In this document: positions 16,977 to 27,256 of the stretch, in pieces
Position numbering within the stretch: the stretch's first letter is position 1
Layout: the number at the start of each line of letters is the position of its first letter
Assembly (NCBI GenBank): GCA_017406905.1
Contig: JAFQXN010000006.1
Coordinates: 62,001-126,000, forward strand
Direction: 5' to 3'
Length of the DNA stretch: 64,000 bases
Origin: Candidatus Saccharimonadota bacterium
GTDB lineage: Bacteria; Patescibacteriota; Saccharimonadia; Saccharimonadales; Saccharimonadaceae
Notes under the pieces: generated by a model
What the model was told of the DNA's origin: nothing
Database searches by the model: none
The model's input: the letters and a program-made list of their open reading frames with translations, nothing else
Made by a program: the position numbers and the translations under genes

Positions 16977-18617
16977 TTATTTTACATTCTTAAACAATGT
17001 TTTCTTCAAATACTCAAAAATCGGCTTCGACTCTTTCAGATTTAGGAAATAACTCGCCAGAAGATAAGCCAGCATGGAAATCGCCGATATTACTAAGAAT
17101 TTAGGAATCGTAATTACTAAAGATGTATCGGTCGCCATTAGCGGGATAAATTTTGTCATCGAAAACGCCACGCAGCCAGTAATAGCAGTGGCAAACAACA
17201 TTCTTAACATTGCCTTCCAAAATGATTTATCTAGCAATTCTTTGTGCGATCTCCGCTGCAGTATATATAACAAGATAATTATTTCCACTATTGCACCAAT
17301 AGATTGCGCCAAACCTAGCCCATCCACGCCCCAATTTATTGAATAGAACCATACCGACAGTAAAATTGTTAGTCCAATTGCAAAAATCGACACGATAAAA
17401 GGCGTCTTCGTATCTTGATATGCGTAGAACCCGCGCGAGGCGATATGGAATACCGACCTCGCAAAAATCGCAATACACAAAGTCCCTAAAATCGACGCAA
17501 TAGTACCATTGCTGTCATTATTACCGATGTTTGAGATAAAACTCGTCACATAACCTCTTCCAAAGAACGCAATTACCGACACTGGCAGGGCAATCCAGAT
17601 AATCGTCCTCAACGCTTGCCTAAAAGTATTATAAAATTCTTTTTTATCTCCACTTCCCAATTCCTCAGTCAATTTCGGGAAAAACGCTGTGGAAATCGCC
17701 ACGCCAATCAAGTTCACTGGCATCTGATGCAATGACGAAGCCTGGTTGAAAGACCTCACGGCTCCCGCACCCATCCTAGAAGATAAATTCGTATTGACGA
17801 TACCGTTGATATAATCTATTCCCTGGTCTAATGATCTCGCCGGCAAGAGTTTTAGAATTGAACGAAACCCTTGATTTTTGCGATAAATCTTAAACTCATA
17901 ATCCATCCCTAACCCAAACAAACCAATCAGTGATACGATAAGCTGCATAATCGCCCCCAGAATCACGCCTAGCGCTACACCCATGATACCGCCACCAAAT
18001 ACCTGCACCCCAAATAAATCAATCCCGCCAGTAAAGCATGTAATCCCTATAATAATACCTATATTATATATGGCCGGGGCAAATGCGTAAAAAATAAATC
18101 TCCCCACAGCTTGTTGTATCGACGTTAGCACCGTCGCGATTGAAAACAAAAACGGATTAATCGCAATCACACGGGTCATATTGATAGCCAGAATCATCCC
18201 CGATTCATCTAGGCCAGGACTCACCACGTATCTAATCAGCGGATCGGCAAAAATCATGATCAATATGCTCGCTATAAAAGTCAATAGAGCCATTAAATTC
18301 AATAGGCTGGATGATAGTTCCCAAGCGGATTTTTTATTACCGGTCGCTAATCTTTGATTAAAAACCGGAATGAAAGATACCGCCAAAGCCCCAGAAGTTA
18401 AGATAAAAAACATAAAATCTGGGATAGTAAAGGCCGCCGTGTACGCATCAATTCCTGTAGGATAAGTGCCAAGATAGTAAGAGTTTAACAATCGGTCGCG
18501 AAATAGCCCCAATAGTGCTGAAATCAACGTAGAACTCGCCAAAACAATTGCCGCATTTTTTACCGACAATTTCATATTTGCAAGCGCAACAACCGACCGG
18601 AATTTAAACTTTCTCAT
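16977..18617 (-). CDS. murJ: Lipid II flippase MurJ
   Basis: 546 residues, about 14 hydrophobic segments. Moves lipid II across the membrane for peptidoglycan synthesis. SALLGLFRDRLLN, the FFILTSGALAVSFIPVFN stretch and LPVSVIAFFGRGYV are characteristic of the MVF family. Transcribed away from the PBP gene, with which it shares a 98-base promoter region; the two act in consecutive steps. Its -10 (18629-18634) is 11 bases before ATG, giving a leader of only a few bases. Confidence 0.93.
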   Translation of the reverse strand: MRKFKFRSVVALANMKLSVKNAAIVLASSTLISALLGLFRDRLLNSYYLGTYPTGIDAYTAAFTIPDFMFFILTSGALAVSFIPVFNQRLATGNKKSAWELSSSLLNLMALLTFIASILIMIFADPLIRYVVSPGLDESGMILAINMTRVIAINPFLFSIATVLTSIQQAVGRFIFYAFAPAIYNIGIIIGITCFTGGIDLFGVQVFGGGIMGVALGVILGAIMQLIVSLIGLFGLGMDYEFKIYRKNQGFRSILKLLPARSLDQGIDYINGIVNTNLSSRMGAGAVRSFNQASSLHQMPVNLIGVAISTAFFPKLTEELGSGDKKEFYNTFRQALRTIIWIALPVSVIAFFGRGYVTSFISNIGNNDSNGTIASILGTLCIAIFARSVFHIASRGFYAYQDTKTPFIVSIFAIGLTILLSVWFYSINWGVDGLGLAQSIGAIVEIIILLYILQRRSHKELLDKSFWKAMLRMLFATAITGCVAFSMTKFIPLMATDTSLVITIPKFLVISAISMLAYLLASYFLNLKESKPIFEYLKKTLFKNVK

Positions 18618-18628
18618 AGTATAAGCTA

Positions 18629-18634
18629 ATTATA
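18629..18634 (-). promoter_or_regulatory. Promoter -10 of murJ
   Basis: TATAAT preceded by TGG on the minus strand; ATG follows after 11 bases, so the leader would be about 4-5 nt. Confidence 0.55.
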
Positions 18635-18702
18635 CCACGTAAAATACATATCAAAAGTAATCGAATAAAATATAAAACTTTTGGTTTTTGCACGGTTTAG
18701 TG

Positions 18703-18708
18703 TATAAT
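18703..18708 (+). promoter_or_regulatory. Leaderless-type promoter of the PBP gene
   Basis: TATAAT seven bases before ATG 18716; no ribosome-binding site in between. Confidence 0.65.
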
Positions 18709-18715
18709 AATATAC

Positions 18716-21433
18716 ATGAAGAAGAAAAAATCTGAAGTGATTTTGCCGTCTGAAAAGAAAAAATCGACAAAATCCTCTAAAAAAACTGCGAAAAAGAACA
18801 TGAATCTTTATTCGAGTCTCAGTTATAAGTATCGAGCCAAACAAGAGGCCACCGCTAGGCGGCGAGCTGAAGATTTGGCCAAATTACCTAAAGAGCCAGT
18901 TAAGAGATTCTTTGCCAGGCTTCATCCGAAACGCGTCTTCAAGTGGTGGTTCTCTTGGCGTGGCCAGAAAGCCATTCTCAAATTCTTTGCGGCCTGTGCC
19001 TTAATTTTCATTATCGTCATTGGTGGTCTTTTCCTCTACTACAAGAAAGACCTTGAAGAAATCCGTCTCGACGAAATGGCCATTTCTGAAACCGTCAATA
19101 CCTACCTGGATCGTAACGGCGTAGTTCTGTGGAAAGATACCGGTAATGAAGATTATCGCCTCGTCGTAGACGCCGAGGACATCTCTCCGTACATGTACAA
19201 AGCCACTGTGGCCATCGAGGATAAGAATTTCTACGACCACATCGGCGTAGATATTGGTGCATTAATTCGCGCTGCTTTCTCTACTGTTTCCGGTCACGGC
19301 GTACAGGGTGGCTCCACCTTAACTCAGCAGCTCATTAAACAGGTTTATTTCTCTGACGAAGCTGCCAGTGAGAACCGCGGTGGTCTTTCCCGTAAAATCA
19401 AAGAGCTCATTCTCTCCGTAGAATTAGAGCGTATGTATTCTAAAGACCAGATCCTCACCATGTATCTCAACCAATCTCCTTATGGCGGTCGCCGTAACGG
19501 TGTCGAATCTGCCGCGCAGACTTACTTTGGCAAGTCCGCCAAAGATCTCACCCTCGCCGAATCAGCACTACTTGCCGCCATCCCGAACAATCCAGGCGTT
19601 CTCAACCCATACAATACTTACGGCAACGAAATGCTTATCGAGCGTCAGCACAAAGTCCTAGACGACATGGTGTCCATGAATTATATTTCCGAAGATGAAG
19701 CCAAAGAAGCTAAAGAAGTAGCCATTCTTGATACTATTCGGCCCGAATCTAGCCAATACGCCGATATGTTAGCGCCGCACTTCGTTCTCGAAGTCAAATC
19801 TCAATTAGAGGAAAAGTACGGTATTTCCACCATGCGCGCCGGCGGCTGGACTATTACCACCACGCTTGACTATCGCGCTCAGAAAATTGCCGAAGATGCC
19901 GTAGCGGTCGGCGCTGGTTACACTTACAAAAACCACAGTGACGACATCGCTCTCGTCTCTATTGATGTTGAAACTTCTCAAGTCGTAGCCATGGTTGGCT
20001 CCATCGATTTCTTCAATACTACCTATGGCGAGTTGAATGCCACTACTGATTCTCTCATTGAACCAGGTTCTTCTATCAAGCCCATCCTTGACTACGCACC
20101 ATTGTTCATGCAACGTGATGGCATTAACTATGGCCCAGGCTCAATCTTAAAAGATGAGAACATCAATAAACTTTACTGTTCTGGCTATTCTGGTAGCTGT
20201 GCACTTACCAATGCTACTGGCACTTTCTACGGTAATGTCACTATTCGCTTCTCGCTTGGCCACTCGCTTAACATTGCAGCTGTTAAGGCTCTATACATTA
20301 ATGGCATCGATAATTCCCTAGAAATTGCTCACGCACTTGGTGATAAGACTTATTGCGCAGGTCGCGAAGGCTATGGTCTATCTATCGCTATTGGCTCCGG
20401 CTGTGGTGTCAAGATGGTCGAACATGCTAACGCATACGCTTCGCTTGCTCGCGGTGGCTCCTATAAAGACCTTGCCTACGTACTTGAAGTTAAGAATTCC
20501 TCCGGCGAAGTTATAGATTCCTGGACAGATTCTGAAGCTACTCGCGTAGTAGATGAGCAAGTCGCATATATGATTTCAAGCATTCTAAGTGATCGCTCAG
20601 CCCGCTGGTTTAACAACGAAGGTTTCGTAGTGCCGGATGTCTGGACCGCTACTAAGACCGGTACCACTACTACTACTAACTCTGCCGTCACTAAAGATTC
20701 CCTTATCGAAAGTTATTCCACTGCATTATCTACTTTCGTCTGGAACGGTAATCATGACGGCGCTGGCTTAACTTCAAATACAAACGACATCGTCAGGCAC
20801 ACAGTAGGTACTTACATGGAGCGTGTTCACAAGGAAGTGTACGAGCCAGATGGCAAATGGCACTATGGCGACCAACCAGTCAAGCCAGCTGGCATCCAGA
20901 CACTTACCGTCAACGGTAAGACAGACATCTGGCCAAGCTGGTTTAACGCCTCCAAGAACTCTGGCGTATCCAAAGAAACTTTAACATTTAACCGTTACAA
21001 TCATCTCCTCGCGTCTGAATGTACGCCAGAAGAATACAAAATCGAAGTTGAGGTCACTAAAGTTACCGATCCTATGACTGGCAACGACGTCTATAACGTA
21101 CCAGAGCCATATAATCGCGACACAAGCGACACCTGTGACTATTCTCCACCACAACTCTCTCTATCTACTAGCGGGAATAATATCATTGCCGCCATTCGGC
21201 GTGGTAGCTACGATATTTCTGGATACACTTTATATATCAATGGCGTAGAGCAAAGTGGCATTTCTCTTGGCAGCGACGGCGTAATTCGGGGCTATACCTT
21301 AAATGGTACCGAAACGTCAATCAAATTAACCGTCTCCGATTCGGCAGGTTACTCAGCCACTACCGAAATGACTATCACACCGACCGTCAACAGGAGAACC
21401 AACATCGACTCCAACGATTCCGGCAATCCGTAG
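18716..21433 (+). CDS. Class A penicillin-binding protein (glycosyltransferase/transpeptidase)
   Basis: 905 residues. Polymerises lipid II and cross-links peptides. A long lysine-rich cytoplasmic tail (about 90 residues) precedes one transmembrane helix (about residues 91-113). GT51 domain: ATVAIEDKNFYDHIG with catalytic Glu, QGGSTLTQQLIKQ, then YLNQSPYGGRRNGVE. Transpeptidase: SxxK in EPGSSIKP, KTGT near residue 650. The last 150 residues carry an Ig/fibronectin-like extension after a proline-rich linker. Divergent from murJ. Confidence 0.96.
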   Translation: MKKKKSEVILPSEKKKSTKSSKKTAKKNMNLYSSLSYKYRAKQEATARRRAEDLAKLPKEPVKRFFARLHPKRVFKWWFSWRGQKAILKFFAACALIFIIVIGGLFLYYKKDLEEIRLDEMAISETVNTYLDRNGVVLWKDTGNEDYRLVVDAEDISPYMYKATVAIEDKNFYDHIGVDIGALIRAAFSTVSGHGVQGGSTLTQQLIKQVYFSDEAASENRGGLSRKIKELILSVELERMYSKDQILTMYLNQSPYGGRRNGVESAAQTYFGKSAKDLTLAESALLAAIPNNPGVLNPYNTYGNEMLIERQHKVLDDMVSMNYISEDEAKEAKEVAILDTIRPESSQYADMLAPHFVLEVKSQLEEKYGISTMRAGGWTITTTLDYRAQKIAEDAVAVGAGYTYKNHSDDIALVSIDVETSQVVAMVGSIDFFNTTYGELNATTDSLIEPGSSIKPILDYAPLFMQRDGINYGPGSILKDENINKLYCSGYSGSCALTNATGTFYGNVTIRFSLGHSLNIAAVKALYINGIDNSLEIAHALGDKTYCAGREGYGLSIAIGSGCGVKMVEHANAYASLARGGSYKDLAYVLEVKNSSGEVIDSWTDSEATRVVDEQVAYMISSILSDRSARWFNNEGFVVPDVWTATKTGTTTTTNSAVTKDSLIESYSTALSTFVWNGNHDGAGLTSNTNDIVRHTVGTYMERVHKEVYEPDGKWHYGDQPVKPAGIQTLTVNGKTDIWPSWFNASKNSGVSKETLTFNRYNHLLASECTPEEYKIEVEVTKVTDPMTGNDVYNVPEPYNRDTSDTCDYSPPQLSLSTSGNNIIAAIRRGSYDISGYTLYINGVEQSGISLGSDGVIRGYTLNGTETSIKLTVSDSAGYSATTEMTITPTVNRRTNIDSNDSGNP

Positions 21434-21436
21434 TTG

Positions 21437-22120
21437 TTATTTCTTAGTAAGGCGGGCAAATATCATTTTGCCCGCCGGGGTTTCATGGAATCTTACGAAT
21501 TCCACTTTTACGGTTTGACCAATTTTCCCTGACGCCCTATCTACCACCACCATCGTTCCGTCCGGCAAATGCCCCACACCTTGCCCGTGGTTTGAACCTT
21601 TTTCTAGAATTTTTATATCCATTTTTTCGCCTGGCAAAAACTCACTTCTTACCGCCAGCGCCAAATTATTAATATTTAACGCTTCAATTTTTTCGGCTTC
21701 AGCTACTTTAATTAAATTATAATCAATCGTTAAAATTGCGCCTTTATTCTCTTTCGCAAGCTTCAAAAGAATCTCATCCACTTTTTTGCTATCAACTTTT
21801 TCATCTACTATTTCTGTATTTACATTCACTACTCTTTCCAATTCCGCTACTACGTCTAATCCGGCTCTTGCTCGATTACGCTTCTCCGCGTCCTTGCCAT
21901 CGGCCAAAAGCTGTAGCTCTAGTAATACATCTTTCATGATGATTAAATCACCATCGATAAAACCGCTTCTCGCAACATTTAAAATTCTTCCATCTATTAA
22001 AGCGGACGTATCTACATAAATTTTACGTCGCCCACTTTTCGCTGGTTTACGTTTGGCAAAAATCAAATAATTTGTTTCCGCAAAAATTCCAAGCGCCAAC
22101 AATAAAATAAATAATTCCAT
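21437..22120 (-). CDS. PIN-TRAM domain protein, YacL-like
   Basis: 227 residues. One N-terminal hydrophobic helix, then a PIN domain with acidic residues in YVDTSALIDGRI, a mid-domain DVLLELQLLADG and LTIDYNLIKVAEAE, and a C-terminal TRAM-like domain (GVGHLPDGTMVVVDRASGKIGQ). PIN domains are typically metal-dependent RNases; TRAM binds RNA. Orthologous in layout to Bacillus YacL, whose function is not settled. Tail to tail with the PBP gene, three bases apart. Confidence 0.85.
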   Translation of the reverse strand: MELFILLLALGIFAETNYLIFAKRKPAKSGRRKIYVDTSALIDGRILNVARSGFIDGDLIIMKDVLLELQLLADGKDAEKRNRARAGLDVVAELERVVNVNTEIVDEKVDSKKVDEILLKLAKENKGAILTIDYNLIKVAEAEKIEALNINNLALAVRSEFLPGEKMDIKILEKGSNHGQGVGHLPDGTMVVVDRASGKIGQTVKVEFVRFHETPAGKMIFARLTKK

Positions 22121-22169
22121 AATATCATTATTCTAACATCTTTTTATCATTATTGCTAGCACAAGAACT

Positions 22170-23348
22170 TTAAAGATTTTCAATCAAATCCCTACCGTAA
22201 GCAATTGCGTGCATATGGTTACGGTCTAATATGGATTGGTATTTATTCACCAAATCTTCTCGGCTTTTCACTTTTGCAATATCAATCGCTAAATCATATC
22301 TAGACGCCATATTCCTTCTCAACATCTCAAACGGCGTCGTAGTCGAACCTTCTTCGTTGAAGCCATGTACCCTCAATCTTCTTCTTTCCGTATAATTTTC
22401 TAAAATATTTTCTAAAGTTTCAGGATAGCCATGGAAGTTAGCCAAAATTGGTTTATCATGTGTGAATATCTCCATAAACTTTTCTTTGGAAAGTTTATTT
22501 TTAGTCGTACCTATGGCGCGATACGACAGGGCATTTATGCCAACAAATCTTAATCTTACGTCCGGCATATCCTCGTTTATTATCTTTATTGCTTCAAGAG
22601 TTTCATGTGTCACAATGTCTCCAGCTGCTGTCAATACGAAATCTGGCTCGTCATCTGAGGCAAACTCATAAATAGATGCACCACCATTTACAAATTGAAA
22701 ATTGGCATGATGTGAATCAATATATCTTGGCAATTCATTTTTGTTGAATGTCGCGAGATTTATCACATCATGTGAATCAATCATAAATCTAAATGTTTCT
22801 TCTGCCGCTACGTCATCTACCGGAAAAAGGCAATTCGCCAAGTTAGATGGCACGCTTAGTAGCGTAGAAATCAAAGCTGGAGACTGATGCGTAAAACCAT
22901 TATGATCTTGGCGCCAGCAAGTAGAAGTAGACAACAGATTAACCGCCGGTATATGATTGCGCCACGCAACACTACGCGACTGCTTTATAAATTTCATTTG
23001 TTGCAAAAGCTGCGCCGTAATAATCGGGAAAAACGCCTCATAGCTACCCAGCATTGCTTTTTCCCCATTCATCAGATGCCCGGTCATCACGGAAAACAAC
23101 ACATTTTCCGACAACATCTCTATAATTCTTCCGTTTGGGGATTCTGGCAAATCCCACGTCTTTTGTTTTAGCTCTCCCCAGGCTCTTTGTTCAACCTCAA
23201 AAACTTGGTCAAATCTATTTGAAGTTGTTTCGTCGGGCGAGAAAAAGTAAAAATGAGGATCTTTTTCTAGTTCTTCTGCTAACAGCTCACCAATTTTTAA
23301 TGCTGGCGAATACACATCTTTGCCCGGATCAAATACTTGCTCAATCAT
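22170..23348 (-). CDS. Phosphoketolase, C-terminal part, separate gene
   Basis: 392 residues. Matches the XFP middle and C-terminal domains: FSPDETTSNRF, the MLSENVLFSVMTGHLMNGEKAMLGSYEAF region split over the Pyr-type domain, SCWRQDHNGFTHQSP-like block with STCWRQDHNGFTHQ, and C-terminal RVHGFNEEGSTTTPFEMLRRN. Its ATG overlaps the stop of the N-terminal gene by ATGA. With its partner it should split xylulose-5-phosphate (or fructose-6-phosphate) to acetyl-phosphate and glyceraldehyde-3-phosphate. Confidence 0.9.
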   Translation of the reverse strand: MIEQVFDPGKDVYSPALKIGELLAEELEKDPHFYFFSPDETTSNRFDQVFEVEQRAWGELKQKTWDLPESPNGRIIEMLSENVLFSVMTGHLMNGEKAMLGSYEAFFPIITAQLLQQMKFIKQSRSVAWRNHIPAVNLLSTSTCWRQDHNGFTHQSPALISTLLSVPSNLANCLFPVDDVAAEETFRFMIDSHDVINLATFNKNELPRYIDSHHANFQFVNGGASIYEFASDDEPDFVLTAAGDIVTHETLEAIKIINEDMPDVRLRFVGINALSYRAIGTTKNKLSKEKFMEIFTHDKPILANFHGYPETLENILENYTERRRLRVHGFNEEGSTTTPFEMLRRNMASRYDLAIDIAKVKSREDLVNKYQSILDRNHMHAIAYGRDLIENL

Positions 23349-24280
23349 ATCATAAATCCTTTCTCGCGATCAAATAACTCCTCAGCATGATACGATTTCA
23401 ACCACTCTTCTAGCATTTGCAACTCGTCCTCATCGGTTTTTGGGTATTTTAACGGTATCTGATGAGCCGTATGGTATCTATTCGGACCGCCTTTGCCCTT
23501 TTCTGTTTTTAATACATAAAACGGTGAATCCACATCTAAGCTCAAGTCATTCTGAAAACTCTCAGGATTGTCTCCGTCAATTATTACGGGGTTAAAACCA
23601 AATCCGCGTATCAGTTCATTTAACTCCCGTTCAGACTTTCTCGCATAAATCGACGGCGCGGAAATTTTATATCCGTTTAGATGCAATGTTGGCAAAACTC
23701 TTCCATTGTTCGGCCCGGTCAAAATATCTCTTAAGTTCAACGAGCCAATCGCTGTCGCGGTCTCCAGCTCGCCGTCGCCAATCAGCACGGCCACGGTTTT
23801 TTCCGGATGCCCAAGACATAAACCATACGCATTTGCGGTTGCATAGCCTAGTTCTCCGCCCTCTGCAATAACTCCAGGCGTCATCGGACTGGCATGCGAA
23901 GGGAAACCATCCGGCCAAGAAAAATTCCGACAAATATAGGCAACACCATCGGCATCTGCGGTCGCTCGCGGATCAATCCTTGCAATCTCGCCGTCAACGA
24001 ATAAGTTTGCTTGTAACGCCGGGAATCCGTGCCCAGGTCCCAGTACAAAGGAAAAATTAGCGTCATCAGCAAAGAAACTTTTCAAATTAGCGTAAGCCAC
24101 ATTGATACCATGACATGTACCCCAGTGACCAAGCAATCTGGGCTTTATATCTTCTGGTCTAAGTTCGCGTTCCAACAAAAAATTATCTTGCAAATAAAGC
24201 TGTGCTACCGACAAATAATCACACAGTCGTATCCGTCTCTTGATTCTTTCAATCGTAGCAGCATCTACTCGCCCACTCAT
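23345..24280 (-). CDS. Phosphoketolase, N-terminal thiamine-diphosphate part, separate gene
   Basis: 311 residues. GHWGTCHGIN, GPGHGFPALQANL, EGGELGYATANAYG and the ThDP/Mg motif GDGELETATAIGS identify XFP_N. It ends in AEELFD plus seven residues, exactly where single-chain enzymes have a linker of roughly 50 residues before the next domain. The two gene products together (703 residues) are shorter than usual single-chain enzymes (about 800), the loss being mainly this linker. Predicted leaderless promoter. Confidence 0.92.
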   Translation of the reverse strand: MSGRVDAATIERIKRRIRLCDYLSVAQLYLQDNFLLERELRPEDIKPRLLGHWGTCHGINVAYANLKSFFADDANFSFVLGPGHGFPALQANLFVDGEIARIDPRATADADGVAYICRNFSWPDGFPSHASPMTPGVIAEGGELGYATANAYGLCLGHPEKTVAVLIGDGELETATAIGSLNLRDILTGPNNGRVLPTLHLNGYKISAPSIYARKSERELNELIRGFGFNPVIIDGDNPESFQNDLSLDVDSPFYVLKTEKGKGGPNRYHTAHQIPLKYPKTDEDELQMLEEWLKSYHAEELFDREKGFMI

Positions 24281-24286
24281 AACAAA

Positions 24287-24292
24287 ATTATA
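24287..24292 (-). promoter_or_regulatory. Leaderless-type promoter of phosphoketolase genes
   Basis: TGA then TATAAT, six bases before ATG 24280. Confidence 0.7.
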
Positions 24293-24333
24293 TCATAACC
24301 TTTATAAAAACGCACCGTAAAAATCGTATGGCA

Positions 24334-26367
24334 CTATTTTAAATACTCTTTAATCTTCTCAATTTCATCACGCAGTAGCGCCGCACGTTCGAATTCCAAA
24401 TTTGCCGCCGCAAGTTGCATTTCCGAAGATAACGATTTTATCAGCGCTGGCAGTTCATCTTTTGGAATTCGCTTAATATCCAGTTTGCTCTCCTTTTCTT
24501 TCTCTGGAATAATCGCCCTCAATCCGGCACCTATTTCCTTTTTTATAGAAGTTGGCGTAATATTGTGTTTAAAATTGTATTCTTTTTGAATTTCACGGCG
24601 CCGACTTGTTTCAGAAATCGCCTTCTCCATACTTTCAGAAATATAATTTGCGTACATGATTACTTTGCCCTCTTCGTGCCGCGCTGCTCGCCCGATAGTT
24701 TGAATCAACGCCGACTCCGAACGCAAAAAACCTTCCTTATCTGCATCTAGTATTGCCACCAACGACACTTCCGGCAAATCCAGCCCTTCACGCAACAAAT
24801 TTATCCCCACCAAAACATCATAAACTCCAGCACGCAAATCTCTCAAAATGTCTCCTCTTTCCAAAGTGTCAATATCTGAATGTATGTAGGCAGTTTTTAC
24901 ATTTCGTTCCTTTAAATGATCGGCCAAATCTTCTGCCATTCTTTTTGTAAGGGTAGTAATTAGTGTGCGTTGCCCCTTTGCTATTCGCCGATCGATCTCT
25001 TCCATGAGGTCGTCAATTTGTCCATCCGAACTCCGTACTTCTACTTCTGGATCTAGGAGCCCAGTTGGGCGAATCACCTGCTCAACCGGTTTGGGTGTAT
25101 TTTCTAACTCATACTTTCCTGGGGTTGCTGACACATAAATCGCTTGGTTAATTTTTTTCTGAAACTCATTATACATTAGTGGGCGATTATCTAACGCGCT
25201 TGGCAGCCTAAAACCATGCTCCACCAAAGAAAGTTTCCTTGAATGATCTCCGTGATACATCCCACGTATTTGCGGTAAAGTCATGTGCGACTCATCTACG
25301 AATAACAAAAAATCATCTGGAAAGAAATCTAACAACGTGCATGGTGGCTGACCTGGCCGCCGCCCCTCTAGATGACGTGAATAATTCTCAATCCCCTTTA
25401 CAAATCCAGTCTCTTTTAGCATTTCCAAATCATATTTTGTTCGCTGTGACAATCTCTGCGCCTCCAAATATTTCTGGTGTTTTTCAAAATACTTCATTCT
25501 CTCATCGAATTCTTCACGAATCGTCACAAGCGCCCTTTCTAGCTGATTCGCCGGCGTAGCGAAATGCGTATTTGGAAAAATATGTATGTGCTCCGGCTTT
25601 TCTCGTACTTCAAAAGTCAACGGATCCACAATTTTCACCTCTTCCAAAGTATCAAAACCGAATTCAAATCTATAAGCATATTCTCCATTGGCCGGAAATA
25701 AATCCACCGTATCGCCAACCACGCGAAAATTACCACGTTCAAACGCCAAGTCATTCCGACCATACTGCATACTAATAAGACGGCGAATAAAACTAAATTG
25801 ATCTAAATATTTATACGAAGAATTTTTCACCGAATTTAAAATTTCAGCACTAGGCTCACTCTCCATCCAACCATTTTGAGTTTCCCATAACGGTAAAGAC
25901 ATTTCGGTATAATTTTTAGGCGAACCAATACCGTAAATGCATGACACCGAAGCCACCACTATCACGTCTCGTCTCGTAAGCAATGCCTCAGTCGCGCCAT
26001 GTCTTAATCTATCGATTTCATCATTTATCGCTGAATCCTTTTCAATATAGGTATCCGTCGATGCAATATAAGCCTCTGGCTGATAATAATCAAAATAAGA
26101 TACAAAATAATGAACATCATTCTCTGGAAAGAATTCCCTGAATTCAGCATATAGCTGCGCCGCTAGAGTCTTATTATGTGCTAAAATCAGCGTAGGTCTC
26201 TGTACATTCTGAATAATATTTGCCATCGTAAAAGTTTTGCCAGAACCAGTCACCCCGAGCAATGTCTGCTCGCGTACGCCCGCCAAAAAACCATCCGTCA
26301 ACTGCCGGATCGCTTTTGGCTGGTCACCAGTGGGCTGATACTCGGAAACTAGCTTAAATTTTGCCAT
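24334..26367 (-). CDS. uvrB: Excinuclease ABC subunit B
   Basis: 677 residues, full length. Damage-verifying helicase of nucleotide excision repair. Walker A GVTGSGKT, the beta-hairpin region [17 protein letters not shown] box, helicase motifs [14 protein letters not shown] and [12 protein letters not shown], and a C-terminal UVR motif ([21 protein letters not shown]) for UvrC. Predicted leaderless; back to back with the DUF167 gene. Confidence 0.98.
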   Translation of the reverse strand: MAKFKLVSEYQPTGDQPKAIRQLTDGFLAGVREQTLLGVTGSGKTFTMANIIQNVQRPTLILAHNKTLAAQLYAEFREFFPENDVHYFVSYFDYYQPEAYIASTDTYIEKDSAINDEIDRLRHGATEALLTRRDVIVVASVSCIYGIGSPKNYTEMSLPLWETQNGWMESEPSAEILNSVKNSSYKYLDQFSFIRRLISMQYGRNDLAFERGNFRVVGDTVDLFPANGEYAYRFEFGFDTLEEVKIVDPLTFEVREKPEHIHIFPNTHFATPANQLERALVTIREEFDERMKYFEKHQKYLEAQRLSQRTKYDLEMLKETGFVKGIENYSRHLEGRRPGQPPCTLLDFFPDDFLLFVDESHMTLPQIRGMYHGDHSRKLSLVEHGFRLPSALDNRPLMYNEFQKKINQAIYVSATPGKYELENTPKPVEQVIRPTGLLDPEVEVRSSDGQIDDLMEEIDRRIAKGQRTLITTLTKRMAEDLADHLKERNVKTAYIHSDIDTLERGDILRDLRAGVYDVLVGINLLREGLDLPEVSLVAILDADKEGFLRSESALIQTIGRAARHEEGKVIMYANYISESMEKAISETSRRREIQKEYNFKHNITPTSIKKEIGAGLRAIIPEKEKESKLDIKRIPKDELPALIKSLSSEMQLAAANLEFERAALLRDEIEKIKEYLK

Positions 26368-26373
26368 AACTAA

Positions 26374-26379
26374 ATTATA
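26374..26379 (-). promoter_or_regulatory. Leaderless-type promoter of uvrB
   Basis: TGA then TATAAT, six bases before ATG 26367. Confidence 0.7.
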
Positions 26380-26415
26380 TCACGTATCAATTAGATTATT
26401 CTAAGTCTTGTATGA

Positions 26416-26421
26416 TATAAT
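26416..26421 (+). promoter_or_regulatory. Promoter -10 of the DUF167 gene
   Basis: Extended -10, TGA then TATAAT; a short leader with AAAGGA precedes the ATG. Confidence 0.55.
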
Positions 26422-26442
26422 ACAAAAAAGGATACAACCTAA

Positions 26443-26664
26443 ATGACACAATATTTTATCACCGTCAAGCCCGGCACATCTCAAGAAAAAATTATTACTA
26501 CCAGCCCAAACGAGCTCACCGTTTATCTTCGTGCCAAACCACATGACGGCGAAGCCAATATTGCATTAGTTAAATTACTTTCCAAACATTTTGACGTGCC
26601 CAAAACTACCATTAAGATTATTCGTGGCAGCAATTCTCGCATTAAGACGATCGAAATCGACTAA
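26443..26664 (+). CDS. DUF167 / YggU-family protein
   Basis: 73 residues. VYLRAKPHDGEANIALVKLLSKHFDVP followed by IKIIRGSNSRIKTIEI matches the family along its whole length (the family is about 75-100 residues). Function unknown; the fold is a small alpha-beta sandwich. Ends tail to tail with the tetR gene, with no gap. Confidence 0.85.
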   Translation: MTQYFITVKPGTSQEKIITTSPNELTVYLRAKPHDGEANIALVKLLSKHFDVPKTTIKIIRGSNSRIKTIEID

Positions 26665-27243
26665 TCAGACTTTATAGTCAATCGGACTCAATCTTTTTGC
26701 TGTATTTTTGGCTAAAAATATCAAATTACGACAAATCTGCTCAATCTCAGTCTCCACAAAGCCTGTCTTTCTCCAATCCATCAACAACGCAGCAGCCCCG
26801 CCAGTGTATATATCGAAAAGCGTGCCGGGATAATCCGGGAAATTATATTCTTTGCTAACCTTGCGTCCAATAAAAGTTAACATATTCTTCGCAAGCTTTT
26901 CTCCATTTTCTTCCATCAATGGCGTAAGTAATCGCCTATTTTGTGATATAAATATCAACATCTTATATAACAATTTATCAGTTTCATATTTCTTTTTTAA
27001 CGGTCGCATCACAGATTTATATTTTTGTGAAATATATTTTTCATAATCGGGCCTAATTCTATACACGGAACGATGGTGCCGATAAAATGTAGACCTAGAT
27101 ATGCCGGCTTTTTTCGCTATTATTGCGGGGGTTAAATCCGTATCACCGTGACTAACTTCAAAAAACTCCCTAAAAATCGCCTCTTCGTTTTGCCGGAAAC
27201 GTCGATGCCGCAATTTTGCGTCCGATAGCCCAAAAACCAGCAC
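26665..27243 (-). CDS. TetR/AcrR-family transcriptional regulator
   Basis: 192 residues. The helix-turn-helix is TPAIIAKKAGISRSTFYRHHRSVYRI (about residues 38-63); the rest is the helical ligand domain. It starts with GTG at 27243 after AAGGAG, 13 bases after the lysS stop, so it is probably co-transcribed with lysS. No transporter or enzyme target is adjacent, so its regulon is unclear. A N-terminal arm of about 35 residues before the HTH is longer than common. Confidence 0.85.
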   Translation of the reverse strand: MLVFGLSDAKLRHRRFRQNEEAIFREFFEVSHGDTDLTPAIIAKKAGISRSTFYRHHRSVYRIRPDYEKYISQKYKSVMRPLKKKYETDKLLYKMLIFISQNRRLLTPLMEENGEKLAKNMLTFIGRKVSKEYNFPDYPGTLFDIYTGGAAALLMDWRKTGFVETEIEQICRNLIFLAKNTAKRLSPIDYKV

Positions 27244-27256
27244 TTGAATCTCCTTT

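Noticed and set aside
22170-24280. Phosphoketolase split as a frameshift error
   Set aside because: The two parts meet at a domain boundary with the linker missing and a clean ATGA overlap. A single-base error would leave the linker in another frame.
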